Source of the DNA: Extensimonas sp963708545
Lineage (GTDB): Bacteria; Pseudomonadota; Gammaproteobacteria; Burkholderiales; Burkholderiaceae_C
DNA length: 29,682 bases
Direction of reading: 5' to 3'
Assembly (NCBI GenBank): GCA_963708545.1
Contig: CAVPUD010000083.1
Span: 1-29,682, forward strand
The position numbers and the translations under genes are program-made. The notes beneath the pieces were generated by a model. It was not told where the DNA came from and made no database searches. It saw nothing but the letters and a program-made list of their open reading frames with translations. This document shows, piece by piece, positions 22,988 to 29,682 of this stretch. Position 1 is the stretch's first letter; every line of letters starts with the position of its first letter.

Positions 22988-25282
22988 TCAGGCGATCTTG
23001 AACCGAGCCACGGACTGGCGCAATTCTTCGGCGATCTGCGCGAGCTCACGCACCTGCTGCGCAGTGGCTCGCGTGCCCTCGCCCGTTTGTTCGGTCACCG
23101 CGAAAATGTGCTGGATGTTGTCTGCGGCCTCGTTCGCCAGCACGGCCTCGTGGGAGGTCGAGGAGGAAATCTGTTCGATCAGCTCGGCCAAACGGCGCGT
23201 CACGCGGTCGATCTCGGCCAGCGCAGCGCCCGCGCTGTCGGACAGGCGTGCACCCTCCACCACGCCCTGCGTGGAGCGCTCCATGGCGGCCACGGCGTCT
23301 TGCGTATCGGTCTGGATGGCCTTCACCAGCGCCGCGATCTGGCGTGTGGCGTCCGCCGAACGCTCGGCCAGGCGCTGCACCTCTTCGGCCACCACGGAAA
23401 AGCCGCGCCCGGCCTCGCCCGCGGATGCCGCCTGGATGGCGGCATTGAGCGCCAGCACGTTCGTTTGCTCGGTAATGTCCGAGATCAGTTCGGTGATTTC
23501 CCCAATTTCCTGCGAGGACTCGCCAAGGCGCTTGATACGCTTGGAAGTCTCTTGAATCTGGTCCCGGATCGCATTCATGCCACCAATGGCGTTGTGCACG
23601 GCCTGCAGACCGGATTCGGCCGCCTGCAGCGATTGGCGCGCCACGGCGGCTGATTCCTGCGCCTGGGTGGACACCTCGTTGATGCGGCTGGCCATGTCCA
23701 GAATCGAGCGGCCCGTTTCGCGGATTTCGCGCAGCTGCTCGGTCGAGGCGGCAAGCAACTCCGTGGAAGTCGCATCCACCTGCGCCGTGGTCTGCGCCAC
23801 GCGCGTGGCCGTGTTTTGCACGTTGCCCACGAGCTGGCGCAGCTCTTCCACCGTGTAGTTCACCGAATCGGCGATGGCGCCCGTGATGTCTTCGGTCACC
23901 GTGGCTTCCTGCGTCAGGTCGCCTTCGGCAACGGACTGCAATTCGTTCATCAAACGCAAAATGGCCGCCTGGTTGGCATCGTTGATGCGTTTGGCTTCCT
24001 GCTCCTGGCGCCTGGCTTCCTGCTGCAAGCTTTCGGCAGCCAGCTGTCGCTGACGGCTCTCGAGCAGTTGCACGCGCGCAAAGCCGACGCCGCACAGCAG
24101 CACGAACAAGGCCAGCAACACCAAAAGCGCCAGCGGCCCCACACCAAGACCTGCCTGGACCGAGAGCTTGGTCTGCAGGCCTTCCAGGCTATGGCGCAGC
24201 GGCTCGCTATCAGCAACGATAGCAGTCTGCGCTTGCCGGGCGGTCATCAGGCCCTGCAAATTACCCAAGATGGCGCCAGCCTGCGTGCGCGTTTCCTCAT
24301 AGCGTTTGAGAAGGCTCTGGAGCTGCTCGCGCGTTTGCGCATCGCGTGCCGGGCTGAGGTGCAATTCGGCATTGCCATCGAGCAGGCCCTGCGCAATTTC
24401 CTTGAAGGCATTCAAGTCCTTGCCAAGCAGAAACACCGCTTCGGGACTGACCCCCTCCAGCGTCAGAAACTCACTCGCCGACTTGCCGATGCGCTGGGTC
24501 AGCATCACCAGCTGACCGGCTGCGGCCACCTCGGGCGCAGGCGCGCCTTGTTGCACCTTGAGCGAGGCGATGGTTTCGGCATTTTCGAGCAGCTCGGCCG
24601 ATTGCCGGTTGATGGCGCGCAAGGCACCCGCGACCTGGGACAAAATTTTCTGCTGCCCCAGCACTACTTTGGCATTGCGCTCCGCACGTTCCACCAAGGG
24701 GGTGACGGTGTCGAGCTCGGGCTTGAAAGCGTCTCCCAGCGCTTTCACATCGTCCAGGCCGCTATCGCCATGGCTGAGCGCGCGCACGTTGCGCGCCAAA
24801 ATCCCCGCGCTCTCCGCCACTTCGGCAAATGCCTGGGGCTTGCCCACCAATGCCTGCGTCACCGACTTGGCAAGCCGCTGCGATTGCGTCAGAGCCTGGC
24901 CCGTCGCTTCGATCTGCTGCGCAGCACGGTCCGCACGCTGCAGCGCCCAGCCGGCAATCAATACCAGCAACACGACACCACCCGCCAATGATGCCAGCAG
25001 GCGCCTCTGGTGCCGGGCCGCCGTGGCCTGCCCAAGCAGGGGCAGGGAGATCAGCCCCTCCTGCCCCTCGGCGGGTGCGGGCTCCTGCCGCTGCGGCAGC
25101 ACTCCCGGATCACCTTGCACGCTGTGCATGGGATCCGCCTGGTAGGAGTCGAGCAAGGTCGATCCATCCTGCGCAGCAGCCCCCATGGCCAGCCGTTGAT
25201 CTGCCCCCTCTTCCCCCTGGGCTGGCAGCGATGGCGCCGGCTGGCGTTGGAACAGCTTCCCCAATTGATCAATGATGGACAT
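22988..25282 (-). CDS. pilJ: PilJ, type IV pilus chemoreceptor
   Basis: This 764-residue methyl-accepting protein senses for the Pil-Chp pathway. Transmembrane segments are at about 95-114 (LLASLAGGVVLLVLIAGWAL) and 381-401 (GPLALLVLLALFVLLCGVGF), with a periplasmic helical domain of about 265 residues between them (PilJ-type). After the HAMP-like region, the signalling hairpin carries ISDITEQTNVLALNAAIQAA and GEAGRGFSVVAEEVQRLAERS near 605-650, the CheW/CheA contact region. The ATG at 25282 (MSIIDQLGKLFQ) has AAGG 6-8 bases before it and is better than a start at 25315. The cytoplasmic N-terminus of about 90 residues, rich in Gln and Pro, is longer than in Pseudomonas PilJ. pilI lies upstream with a 114-base gap. 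Confidence 0.93.
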   Translation of the reverse strand: MSIIDQLGKLFQRQPAPSLPAQGEEGADQRLAMGAAAQDGSTLLDSYQADPMHSVQGDPGVLPQRQEPAPAEGQEGLISLPLLGQATAARHQRRLLASLAGGVVLLVLIAGWALQRADRAAQQIEATGQALTQSQRLAKSVTQALVGKPQAFAEVAESAGILARNVRALSHGDSGLDDVKALGDAFKPELDTVTPLVERAERNAKVVLGQQKILSQVAGALRAINRQSAELLENAETIASLKVQQGAPAPEVAAAGQLVMLTQRIGKSASEFLTLEGVSPEAVFLLGKDLNAFKEIAQGLLDGNAELHLSPARDAQTREQLQSLLKRYEETRTQAGAILGNLQGLMTARQAQTAIVADSEPLRHSLEGLQTKLSVQAGLGVGPLALLVLLALFVLLCGVGFARVQLLESRQRQLAAESLQQEARRQEQEAKRINDANQAAILRLMNELQSVAEGDLTQEATVTEDITGAIADSVNYTVEELRQLVGNVQNTATRVAQTTAQVDATSTELLAASTEQLREIRETGRSILDMASRINEVSTQAQESAAVARQSLQAAESGLQAVHNAIGGMNAIRDQIQETSKRIKRLGESSQEIGEITELISDITEQTNVLALNAAIQAASAGEAGRGFSVVAEEVQRLAERSADATRQIAALVKAIQTDTQDAVAAMERSTQGVVEGARLSDSAGAALAEIDRVTRRLAELIEQISSSTSHEAVLANEAADNIQHIFAVTEQTGEGTRATAQQVRELAQIAEELRQSVARFKIA

Positions 25283-25396
25283 GGTCAACCTTACAGAAAT
25301 AGGACTTTCGCACACAAGGGCGGGCGCGCCGAGGTGCCACCAAGGGACGAATGCCTTGCCAAACCTGGCTTGTGCAAGTCGTGAGAACAGAAAGAA

Positions 25397-25924
25397 TCAA
25401 GCATTGATGCTCAAAAAGGTGGAATCCTGGGCCAGCAGCTGCAGATTCAGCTCCCGCCAGCGCACGCCGTGCGCATCCAGATAAGTGGCCCCGAAATACG
25501 ATGGCCCATTCTCCGCGGGCGGCTCCGAGGCGGCGAAATCTTGCGCGCTGCGCAGCCCGAGCAGGCGGTCCACCAGCAGGGCCGCGTTCACTTCCAGCGC
25601 CGGGTTGAACGTCAACAAGCTGATCTCGGACAAGGCCTGTTCATCGCGCCTGGGCGTCGCATGCAGCAGGGCGGCCAGATCGACGACCCCGACCAGACTC
25701 CCGCGCAGGTTGGCCACACCGAGAAACCAGCCAAGGGTATGGGGCACGGGCTGCACGGAAGTCCCGGGGAAGATCTCCCCCGCATGGCCAAGCGGCACCA
25801 GATAGAGCTGGCCGGCAGACTCGACGGCCAGCCAGGATGCCACCAACGCGCCCTGCGCCCTGGCGGTCTGAAGCCGGCTGACGATGCGCGCCTGAAATTC
25901 CCGCAGGGCTTCACGCTTGCTCAT
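25397..25924 (-). CDS. pilI: PilI, CheW-like adaptor
   Basis: This 175-residue CheW-domain protein links the chemoreceptor PilJ to the kinase ChpA. Visible CheW features are YLVPLGHAGEIFPGTSVQPVPHTLGWFLGVANLRGSLVGVVDLAALL across about residues 40-90 and ALLVDRLLGLRS near 125-140. The length is normal for PilI. The ATG at 25924 was chosen from the conserved helical opening MSKREALREFQARIVSRLQ; further upstream the frame lies inside pilH. No strong ribosome-binding site is visible. It begins 14 bases after pilH stops and lies in the leftward pilG-pilH-pilI-pilJ-chpA-pilU order. Confidence 0.93.
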   Translation of the reverse strand: MSKREALREFQARIVSRLQTARAQGALVASWLAVESAGQLYLVPLGHAGEIFPGTSVQPVPHTLGWFLGVANLRGSLVGVVDLAALLHATPRRDEQALSEISLLTFNPALEVNAALLVDRLLGLRSAQDFAASEPPAENGPSYFGATYLDAHGVRWRELNLQLLAQDSTFLSINA

Positions 25925-25938
25925 GGATGTGCACCGTC

Positions 25939-26304
25939 TCAGCCCAGGGCGTCGATCTTGGCCTGCAGCTCGGCGGGATCGACCGGTTTGGTGATGTAGT
26001 CGCGTGCACCTTGGCGCATTCCCCAGACACGATCTGTTTCCTGGTTTTTGCTCGTGCACATGATGATGGGCACATCAGCATACTTTGGGTCACGCGAAAT
26101 GGTGCGCGTGAGTTGAAACCCGTTTTGTCCCGGCATGACCACGTCCATGAGAATCAGGTCAGGCTTTTCCAGGGACAGACAGCGAAAAGCCTCTTCCCCG
26201 TTTTCAGCCGTTCGCACCTGAAACCCCTTTTTTTGCAGCAGATCGCTCAAAAACATCAATTCGGTTTTCGAATCATCAACCACCAACACCTTTTTGATGG
26301 ACAT
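25939..26304 (-). CDS. pilH: PilH, single-domain response regulator
   Basis: This 121-residue CheY-like receiver has acidic residues Asp10/Asp11 (LVVDDS), phospho-acceptor Asp54 (LILMDVVMPG), the Thr/Ser switch in IIMCTSK and Lys106 (YITKPVD). In the Pil-Chp system PilH counters PilG, favouring retraction or acting as a phosphate sink. AAGGAG lies 8 bases before the ATG at 26304, which shares one base with the pilG stop. The VMPGQNGFQLTR and MRQGARDYITKP segments match PilH better than PilG. Confidence 0.95.
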   Translation of the reverse strand: MSIKKVLVVDDSKTELMFLSDLLQKKGFQVRTAENGEEAFRCLSLEKPDLILMDVVMPGQNGFQLTRTISRDPKYADVPIIMCTSKNQETDRVWGMRQGARDYITKPVDPAELQAKIDALG

Positions 26305-26702
26305 CAGGTCGCTCCTTGGGAGGAATGGGCAAACCGCTGCACGGCCTGCAGCAATTGGTCTTTGGTAAATGGCTTGGTCAGGTATTCCTGGCACCCCACC
26401 ATGCGTCCGCGCGCTTTGTCGAACACCCCGTCTTTCGAGGACAGCATGACCACCGGCGTATCCGCAAACCGGACGTTGCGCCGAATGATAGCGACCGTCT
26501 GGTAGCCATCGAGCCGGGGCATCAGGATGTCGCAAAAAATCAGGTCGGGATGGTAGTCGTTGACCTTGGACAAGGCATCGAAGCCATCTTCTGCCAACAA
26601 AACCTCGTGGCCGCCTTGCTTGAGAAAAATCTCGGCACTGCGGCGGATGGTGTTGCTGTCATCCACCACCAGCACCTTGAAGGATGGATCATTGGTAGTC
26701 AA
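26304..26702 (-). CDS. pilG: PilG, single-domain response regulator
   Basis: This 132-residue CheY-like receiver has Asp14/Asp15 (VVDDSNTIRRSAEIFL), phospho-acceptor Asp58 (LIFCDILMPRLDGYQ), the switch VVMLSSKDG and Lys110 (YLTKPF), all matching PilG, which promotes pilus extension and signalling to cAMP or extension ATPases. The start is most likely TTG at 26702 behind AGGAG at 9 bases; the nearby ATG in ACCAATGATCC is out of frame. The usual PilG start region is short, so little is lost either way. It follows the rubredoxin gene by 80 bases and overlaps pilH by one base. Confidence 0.94.
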   Translation of the reverse strand: MTTNDPSFKVLVVDDSNTIRRSAEIFLKQGGHEVLLAEDGFDALSKVNDYHPDLIFCDILMPRLDGYQTVAIIRRNVRFADTPVVMLSSKDGVFDKARGRMVGCQEYLTKPFTKDQLLQAVQRFAHSSQGAT

Positions 26703-26782
26703 TTGCTGCGACTCCTGAAGGCTGAAGGCTGAAGAAAAATGTGCATGAACAAGACGAGCCACCCGGCCCCTGTCTACCCTGT

Positions 26783-26956
26783 CTATATCTGCACCATTTC
26801 GAAGTCTTCCTTGCGCGCCCCGCATTCGGGGCATGTCCAATTCATGGGAACCTGCTCCCATGGCGTATGAGGAGGAATGCCATGTTCGGGCGAGCCCTTG
26901 GCCTCGTCGTAAACCCAGCCGCAAACCAAACACATCCAAGACCTGGAATCGCTCAC
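26783..26956 (-). CDS. rubA: Rubredoxin
   Basis: This 57-residue protein carries the two iron-binding CxxC loops, MCLVCGWVYDEAKG (Cys9, Cys12) and WTCPECGARKEDFE (Cys42, Cys45), with the aromatic core around GWVYD and MNWTCPECG; rubredoxins use one Fe-(Cys)4 centre for electron transfer. The start is probably GTG at 26954-26956 (SDSRSWMCLVC); an ATG at Met8 would leave one residue before the first Cys and is less likely. No strong ribosome-binding site is visible. It is the first leftward gene before pilG and is divergent from the ThiD-like kinase. A rightward reading frame covers it and must be ignored. Confidence 0.93.
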   Translation of the reverse strand: MSDSRSWMCLVCGWVYDEAKGSPEHGIPPHTPWEQVPMNWTCPECGARKEDFEMVQI

Positions 26957-27066
26957 AGCTTAATGCCTGCTTCGGTAAATGTCATGATGATCGGTGCGCG
27001 GTAAGCATGAAACCCCCTGCACCGGCTGCCGGCATGGTAGTTGCGGTTTTTGCCGGGACGCGCTCC

Positions 27067-27072
27067 TACAAT
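27067..27072 (+). promoter_or_regulatory. Possible -10 element for thiD-hemL
   Basis: TACAAT in the 281-base gap between rubredoxin and the kinase gene matches a sigma-70 -10 box. The best -35 candidate, TTGCGG at 27041-27046, is 20 bases away, longer than ideal. The leader before the start at 27238 would be about 160 bases. I did not recognise a TPP riboswitch in it. Confidence 0.3.
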
Positions 27073-27237
27073 GAGAGGGAATTGTATCGGTGCGTTCGTA
27101 TCTGCCAGACCACCTTGCGCGGAATCTGGCATGCGTGGGGAGCCAAAAAACAACAGGCGATGTGCGCCCTCTCTCCCCGACGCCGCGCGGCGCCTGAATT
27201 ACAGTTGCACCCTTGCCACGCAAAAAACACGGTGCCC

Positions 27238-28191
27238 ATGACCCCATCGCCTTCCCCCTTTGCGTCTGACATGCCGGGCGACCGCCAAGCTGCAGACCAG
27301 GCGCTTCCCGCCTGCATTCTGGTTTTCAATGCCAGCGATCCCTGCGGCGCCGGGGGTCTGGCGGCGGACATTACCGCCAGCGCGAGCGTAGGGGCACACC
27401 CTCTGCCAGTCGCCACGGGCGTCTATGTGCGCGACACCGCCGAAATTTTCGACCACAGCGCGCTCGACGACGAGGCCGTGGGCGAGCAGGCGCGCGCCGT
27501 GCTCGAAGACCTGAGCGTGCAGGCCATCAAGGTGGGTTTCGTGGGCAGCCCCGAAAACATAGGCACGATTGCCGAAATCGCCGCCGATTACGACGACGTG
27601 CCGGTGATCGCTTACATGCCCGACCTGTCGTGGCTGCGCGAGAGTGCGATCGAGCCCTACCTCGACGCCTTCCGCGAGCTGCTGCTGCCGCAGACCTCGG
27701 TGCTGGTGGGCAACCACGGCACGCTCTGGCGCTGGCTGCTGCCCGACTGGGACGGCGAGCGCAGCCCCACGGCGCGCGACCTCGCACGCGCGGCCGGCGA
27801 ACTGGGCGTGCCCTACACCTTGGTCACGGGCATCCCCTTGCCCGAGCAGTTCGTCGAAAACGTGCTGGCCTCCCCCGAAAAAATCCTCGGCAGCGGCAAG
27901 TTCGAGCTGTTCGACGCCACCTTCACCGGTGCCGGCGACACGCTCTCGGCGGCGCTCACGGCATTGATAGCCAATGGCTTCGACCTCGGCGAAGCCACGA
28001 GCGAGGCGCTTGCCTACCTCGACGGCTGCCTGGCCTCGGGCTTTCGTCCGGGCATGGGCCATGTGCTGCCAGACCGCATGTTCTGGGCGCAGTCCGACGA
28101 GGAGGACGAAGGCGACCGCATCGACACGCTCCTGGAAGAGACTACGAGTTTCGAAGGTTTCGTCATCCCACCCCATGACACCAAACACTGA
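27238..28191 (+). CDS. thiD: ThiD-like hydroxymethylpyrimidine kinase family protein
   Basis: This 317-residue ribokinase-fold protein begins near ILVFNASDPCGAGGLAADITASASVGAHPLPVATGVYVRDTAEI, the substrate-binding opening of ThiD/PdxK-type kinases. It ends with the anion-hole motif FTGAGDTLSAALTALIANG. The GAGD form carries the catalytic Asp seen in ribokinases and pyridoxal kinases, whereas classical ThiD has GTGC. Hydroxymethylpyrimidine (phosphate) phosphorylation for thiamine synthesis is the usual annotation of this neighbour of hemL, but a pyridoxal or other substrate is possible. The ATG at 27238 is followed by a low-complexity Pro/Ser segment, so the ATG at 27271 may be the real start. 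An acidic tail (SDEEDEGDRIDTLLEE) is unusual. Confidence 0.78.
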   Translation: MTPSPSPFASDMPGDRQAADQALPACILVFNASDPCGAGGLAADITASASVGAHPLPVATGVYVRDTAEIFDHSALDDEAVGEQARAVLEDLSVQAIKVGFVGSPENIGTIAEIAADYDDVPVIAYMPDLSWLRESAIEPYLDAFRELLLPQTSVLVGNHGTLWRWLLPDWDGERSPTARDLARAAGELGVPYTLVTGIPLPEQFVENVLASPEKILGSGKFELFDATFTGAGDTLSAALTALIANGFDLGEATSEALAYLDGCLASGFRPGMGHVLPDRMFWAQSDEEDEGDRIDTLLEETTSFEGFVIPPHDTKH

Positions 28192-29506
28192 CTCCATCCC
28201 CGGCGCTGGCGCCGACCGCAACGCCCTGTTGTTCGAGCGCGCCCAGCGCGTGATCCCCGGCGGCGTCAATTCGCCCGTGCGCGCGTTTCGCGCCGTGGGC
28301 GGCACGCCGCGCTTCGTCGAGCGCGCGCAAGGGCCCTACTTTTGGGACGCCAACGGCCAGCGCTACATCGACTACATAGGCTCCTGGGGCCCGATGATCT
28401 TGGGCCACGGCCACCCGGCGGTGCTCGAGGCGGTGCAAAAGGCCGCGCGCGACGGCTTCAGCTTTGGCGCGCCGACCGAGCGTGAGATCGAGCTCGCCGA
28501 GGCCATCCTCGCGCACCTGCCCGCCATGGAAATGCTGCGCTTGGTCAGCTCGGGCACCGAGGCGAGCATGAGCGCGCTGCGCCTGGCACGCGGCGCCACC
28601 GGGCGCAGCAAGATCATCAAGTTCGAAGGCTGCTACCACGGCCATGCCGACGCGCTGCTGGTCAAGGCCGGCTCGGGCCTGGCCACCTTCGGCAACCCCA
28701 CGAGCGCCGGCGTGCCGCCCGAGGTGGTGCAGCACACGCTGGTGCTGCCCTACAACGACGTGGCGCAGCTCGAGCAGGCGTTTGCCGAGCATGGCCAGGA
28801 GCTGGCCTGCGTGATCCTGGAGCCCATCGCGGGCAACATGAACTTCGTGCGCGCGAGCATCCCCTTCATGCGCCGCTGCCGCGAGCTGTGCACGCAATCC
28901 GGCGCGCTGCTCATCATCGACGAGGTGATGACGGGCTTTCGCGTCGCGCTGGGCGGCGCACAAAGCCTGTACGCGCAGGCCATTCCCGGCTTCGCGCCCG
29001 ACCTCACGGTGCTGGGCAAGGTGATCGGCGGCGGCATGCCACTCGCGGCCTTCGGCGGCAAGCGCGCGCTCATGGAGCAGCTCGCGCCGCTGGGGCCGGT
29101 GTACCAGGCCGGCACGCTCAGCGGCAACCCCGTGGCCACGGCCTGCGGCCTCGCCACGCTGCGCGAAATCAGCCAGCCCGGCTTTTATGACGCGCTCGCG
29201 CAGCGCACCCGCAGCCTGGTCGATGGCCTGAAATCCGCCGCCGCGCGCCACGGCGTGCCCTTTGCCGCCGACTGCGAAGGCGGCATGTTTGGCTTTTTCC
29301 TGCTGCCCGAGCTACCGCAAAACTACCCGCAGGTCATGCGAAGCGATGGCGCACGCTTCAACCGGCTGTTCCACGGCCTGCTCGAGCGCGGCGTGTATAT
29401 CGCACCGGCGCTGTACGAAGCCGGCTTCGTGAGCGCGGCGCACAGCGAGGACGACATCGCGCAGACCATCGCCGTGGCCGATGCGGTGTTCGAGTCGCTT
29501 CGATAA
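28175..29506 (+). CDS. hemL: Glutamate-1-semialdehyde 2,1-aminomutase
   Basis: This 443-residue PLP-dependent class III aminotransferase-fold enzyme converts glutamate-1-semialdehyde to 5-aminolevulinate in the C5 haem pathway. Visible motifs are ERAQRVIPGGVNSPVRAF, YIDYIGSWGPMILGHGHP, MLRLVSSGTEASMSALRLARG, FEGCYHGHAD, LLIIDEVMTGFR and the PLP-binding Lys282 in LGKVIGGGMP. The protein is complete. The ATG at 28175 lies inside the end of the kinase gene (17-base overlap), so translation is probably coupled. The family-typical N-terminus follows at once. Confidence 0.97.
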   Translation: MTPNTDSIPGAGADRNALLFERAQRVIPGGVNSPVRAFRAVGGTPRFVERAQGPYFWDANGQRYIDYIGSWGPMILGHGHPAVLEAVQKAARDGFSFGAPTEREIELAEAILAHLPAMEMLRLVSSGTEASMSALRLARGATGRSKIIKFEGCYHGHADALLVKAGSGLATFGNPTSAGVPPEVVQHTLVLPYNDVAQLEQAFAEHGQELACVILEPIAGNMNFVRASIPFMRRCRELCTQSGALLIIDEVMTGFRVALGGAQSLYAQAIPGFAPDLTVLGKVIGGGMPLAAFGGKRALMEQLAPLGPVYQAGTLSGNPVATACGLATLREISQPGFYDALAQRTRSLVDGLKSAAARHGVPFAADCEGGMFGFFLLPELPQNYPQVMRSDGARFNRLFHGLLERGVYIAPALYEAGFVSAAHSEDDIAQTIAVADAVFESLR

Positions 29507-29508
29507 CG

Positions 29509-29544
29509 ATAGCTATAAGCGCTTTATGGACGAGCACAAAGTGC
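29509..29544. repeat. Second copy-like block of the GATAGCT/GCGCTT intergenic repeat
   Basis: Immediately after the hemL stop, GATAGCT is followed by GCGCTTT (29519-29525), which pairs imperfectly with AAAGTGC (29538-29544). The layout resembles the block between pyrB and pyrC' at 12748-12800. The similarity is partial. Confidence 0.4.
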
Positions 29545-29563
29545 CAAAAACGCCCTGAATCCA

Positions 29564-29583
29564 CCGGCGCCTTCATGCGCCGG
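29564..29583. terminator. GC-rich hairpin after hemL
   Basis: CCGGCGC (29564-29570) and GCGCCGG (29577-29583) form a 7-bp stem with loop CTTCAT between two convergent genes. No T-run follows on either strand, so intrinsic termination is doubtful. Confidence 0.4.
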
Positions 29584-29604
29584 CCTACGCCGGCCCAGTG
29601 CAGC

Positions 29605-29637
29605 GGCTCAATGCCGACTCAATGCCGGCTCAATGCC
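29605..29637. repeat. Three 11-bp tandem units at the end of the terminal gene
   Basis: GGCTCAATGCC, GACTCAATGCC and GGCTCAATGCC stand head to tail. On the minus strand each contains GGCATTGA, so the last His codon and stop of the leftward gene are repeated downstream of the true stop. Confidence 0.85.
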
Positions 29638-29682
29638 GGAAATGCCGCACGCCCGTGAACACCATGGCCACGCCGCGCTCGT
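29630..29682 (-). CDS. C-terminal end of an unrecognised leftward gene
   Basis: The last 16 codons on the minus strand read ERGVAMVFTGVRHFRH and end in TGA at 29630-29632. The other two frames also lack early stops over this short span, so the frame is chosen for its protein-like ending only. The rest of the gene is outside the window. It is convergent with hemL. I do not recognise the family. Confidence 0.45.
   Translation of the reverse strand, partial: ERGVAMVFTGVRHFRH

Noticed and set aside
26833..28191. A 452-residue version of the ThiD-like kinase
   Set aside because: The extra N-terminal part runs over the rubredoxin gene on the other strand and through the promoter region; the kinase fold starts after 27238.

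Overview
The window is a high-GC chromosomal segment, most likely from a member of the Comamonadaceae (Betaproteobacteria, Burkholderiales). The assignment rests on the flhB-flhA-flhF-flhG-fliA block facing flgMN, the yqgE-ruvX-pyrR-pyrB-pyrC'-plsC order, the pilGHIJ-chpA cluster next to thiD and hemL, and protein sequence character. No 16S rRNA is present, so the genus cannot be fixed.

Layout. Positions 1-6900 hold flagellar genes. The tail of flgM and flgN read rightward and face a tightly overlapping leftward operon flhB-flhA-flhF-flhG-fliA, which encodes the export gate, flagellar placement factors and sigma-28. From 6900 to about 10280 lies a small accessory region. It contains a VapBC-type toxin-antitoxin locus whose toxin gene is split by an IS3-family element with a programmed-frameshift-type A7 run, then a decayed recombinase remnant that abuts a CAU-anticodon tRNA and its terminator.

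Positions 10431-15376 (leftward) carry yqgE-ruvX-pyrR-pyrB-pyrC'-plsC. The first four genes are translationally coupled. The dihydroorotase-like protein has lost its metal ligands and is best read as a PyrC' partner of the aspartate carbamoyltransferase. A 237-bp non-coding element with 18-bp terminal inverted repeats and a 5-bp target duplication (ATGAT) sits exactly at the start codon of plsC.

Positions 15522-26956 (leftward) hold the type IV pilus chemosensory system: a rubredoxin, pilG, pilH, pilI, pilJ, a 2069-residue chpA with several Hpt-like domains, and the retraction ATPase pilU. Positions 27238-29506 (rightward) carry a ThiD-like kinase overlapping hemL. The last 50 bases hold the C-terminus of an unrecognised leftward gene.

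The window is mostly housekeeping and motility genes. The points that deserve a second look are the FlhG that lost its P-loop, the pseudo-dihydroorotase, the MITE-like insertion into the plsC start, the IS-split vapC with an intact antitoxin, and the ChpA domain layout. I did not find evidence of a wholly new multi-gene system.
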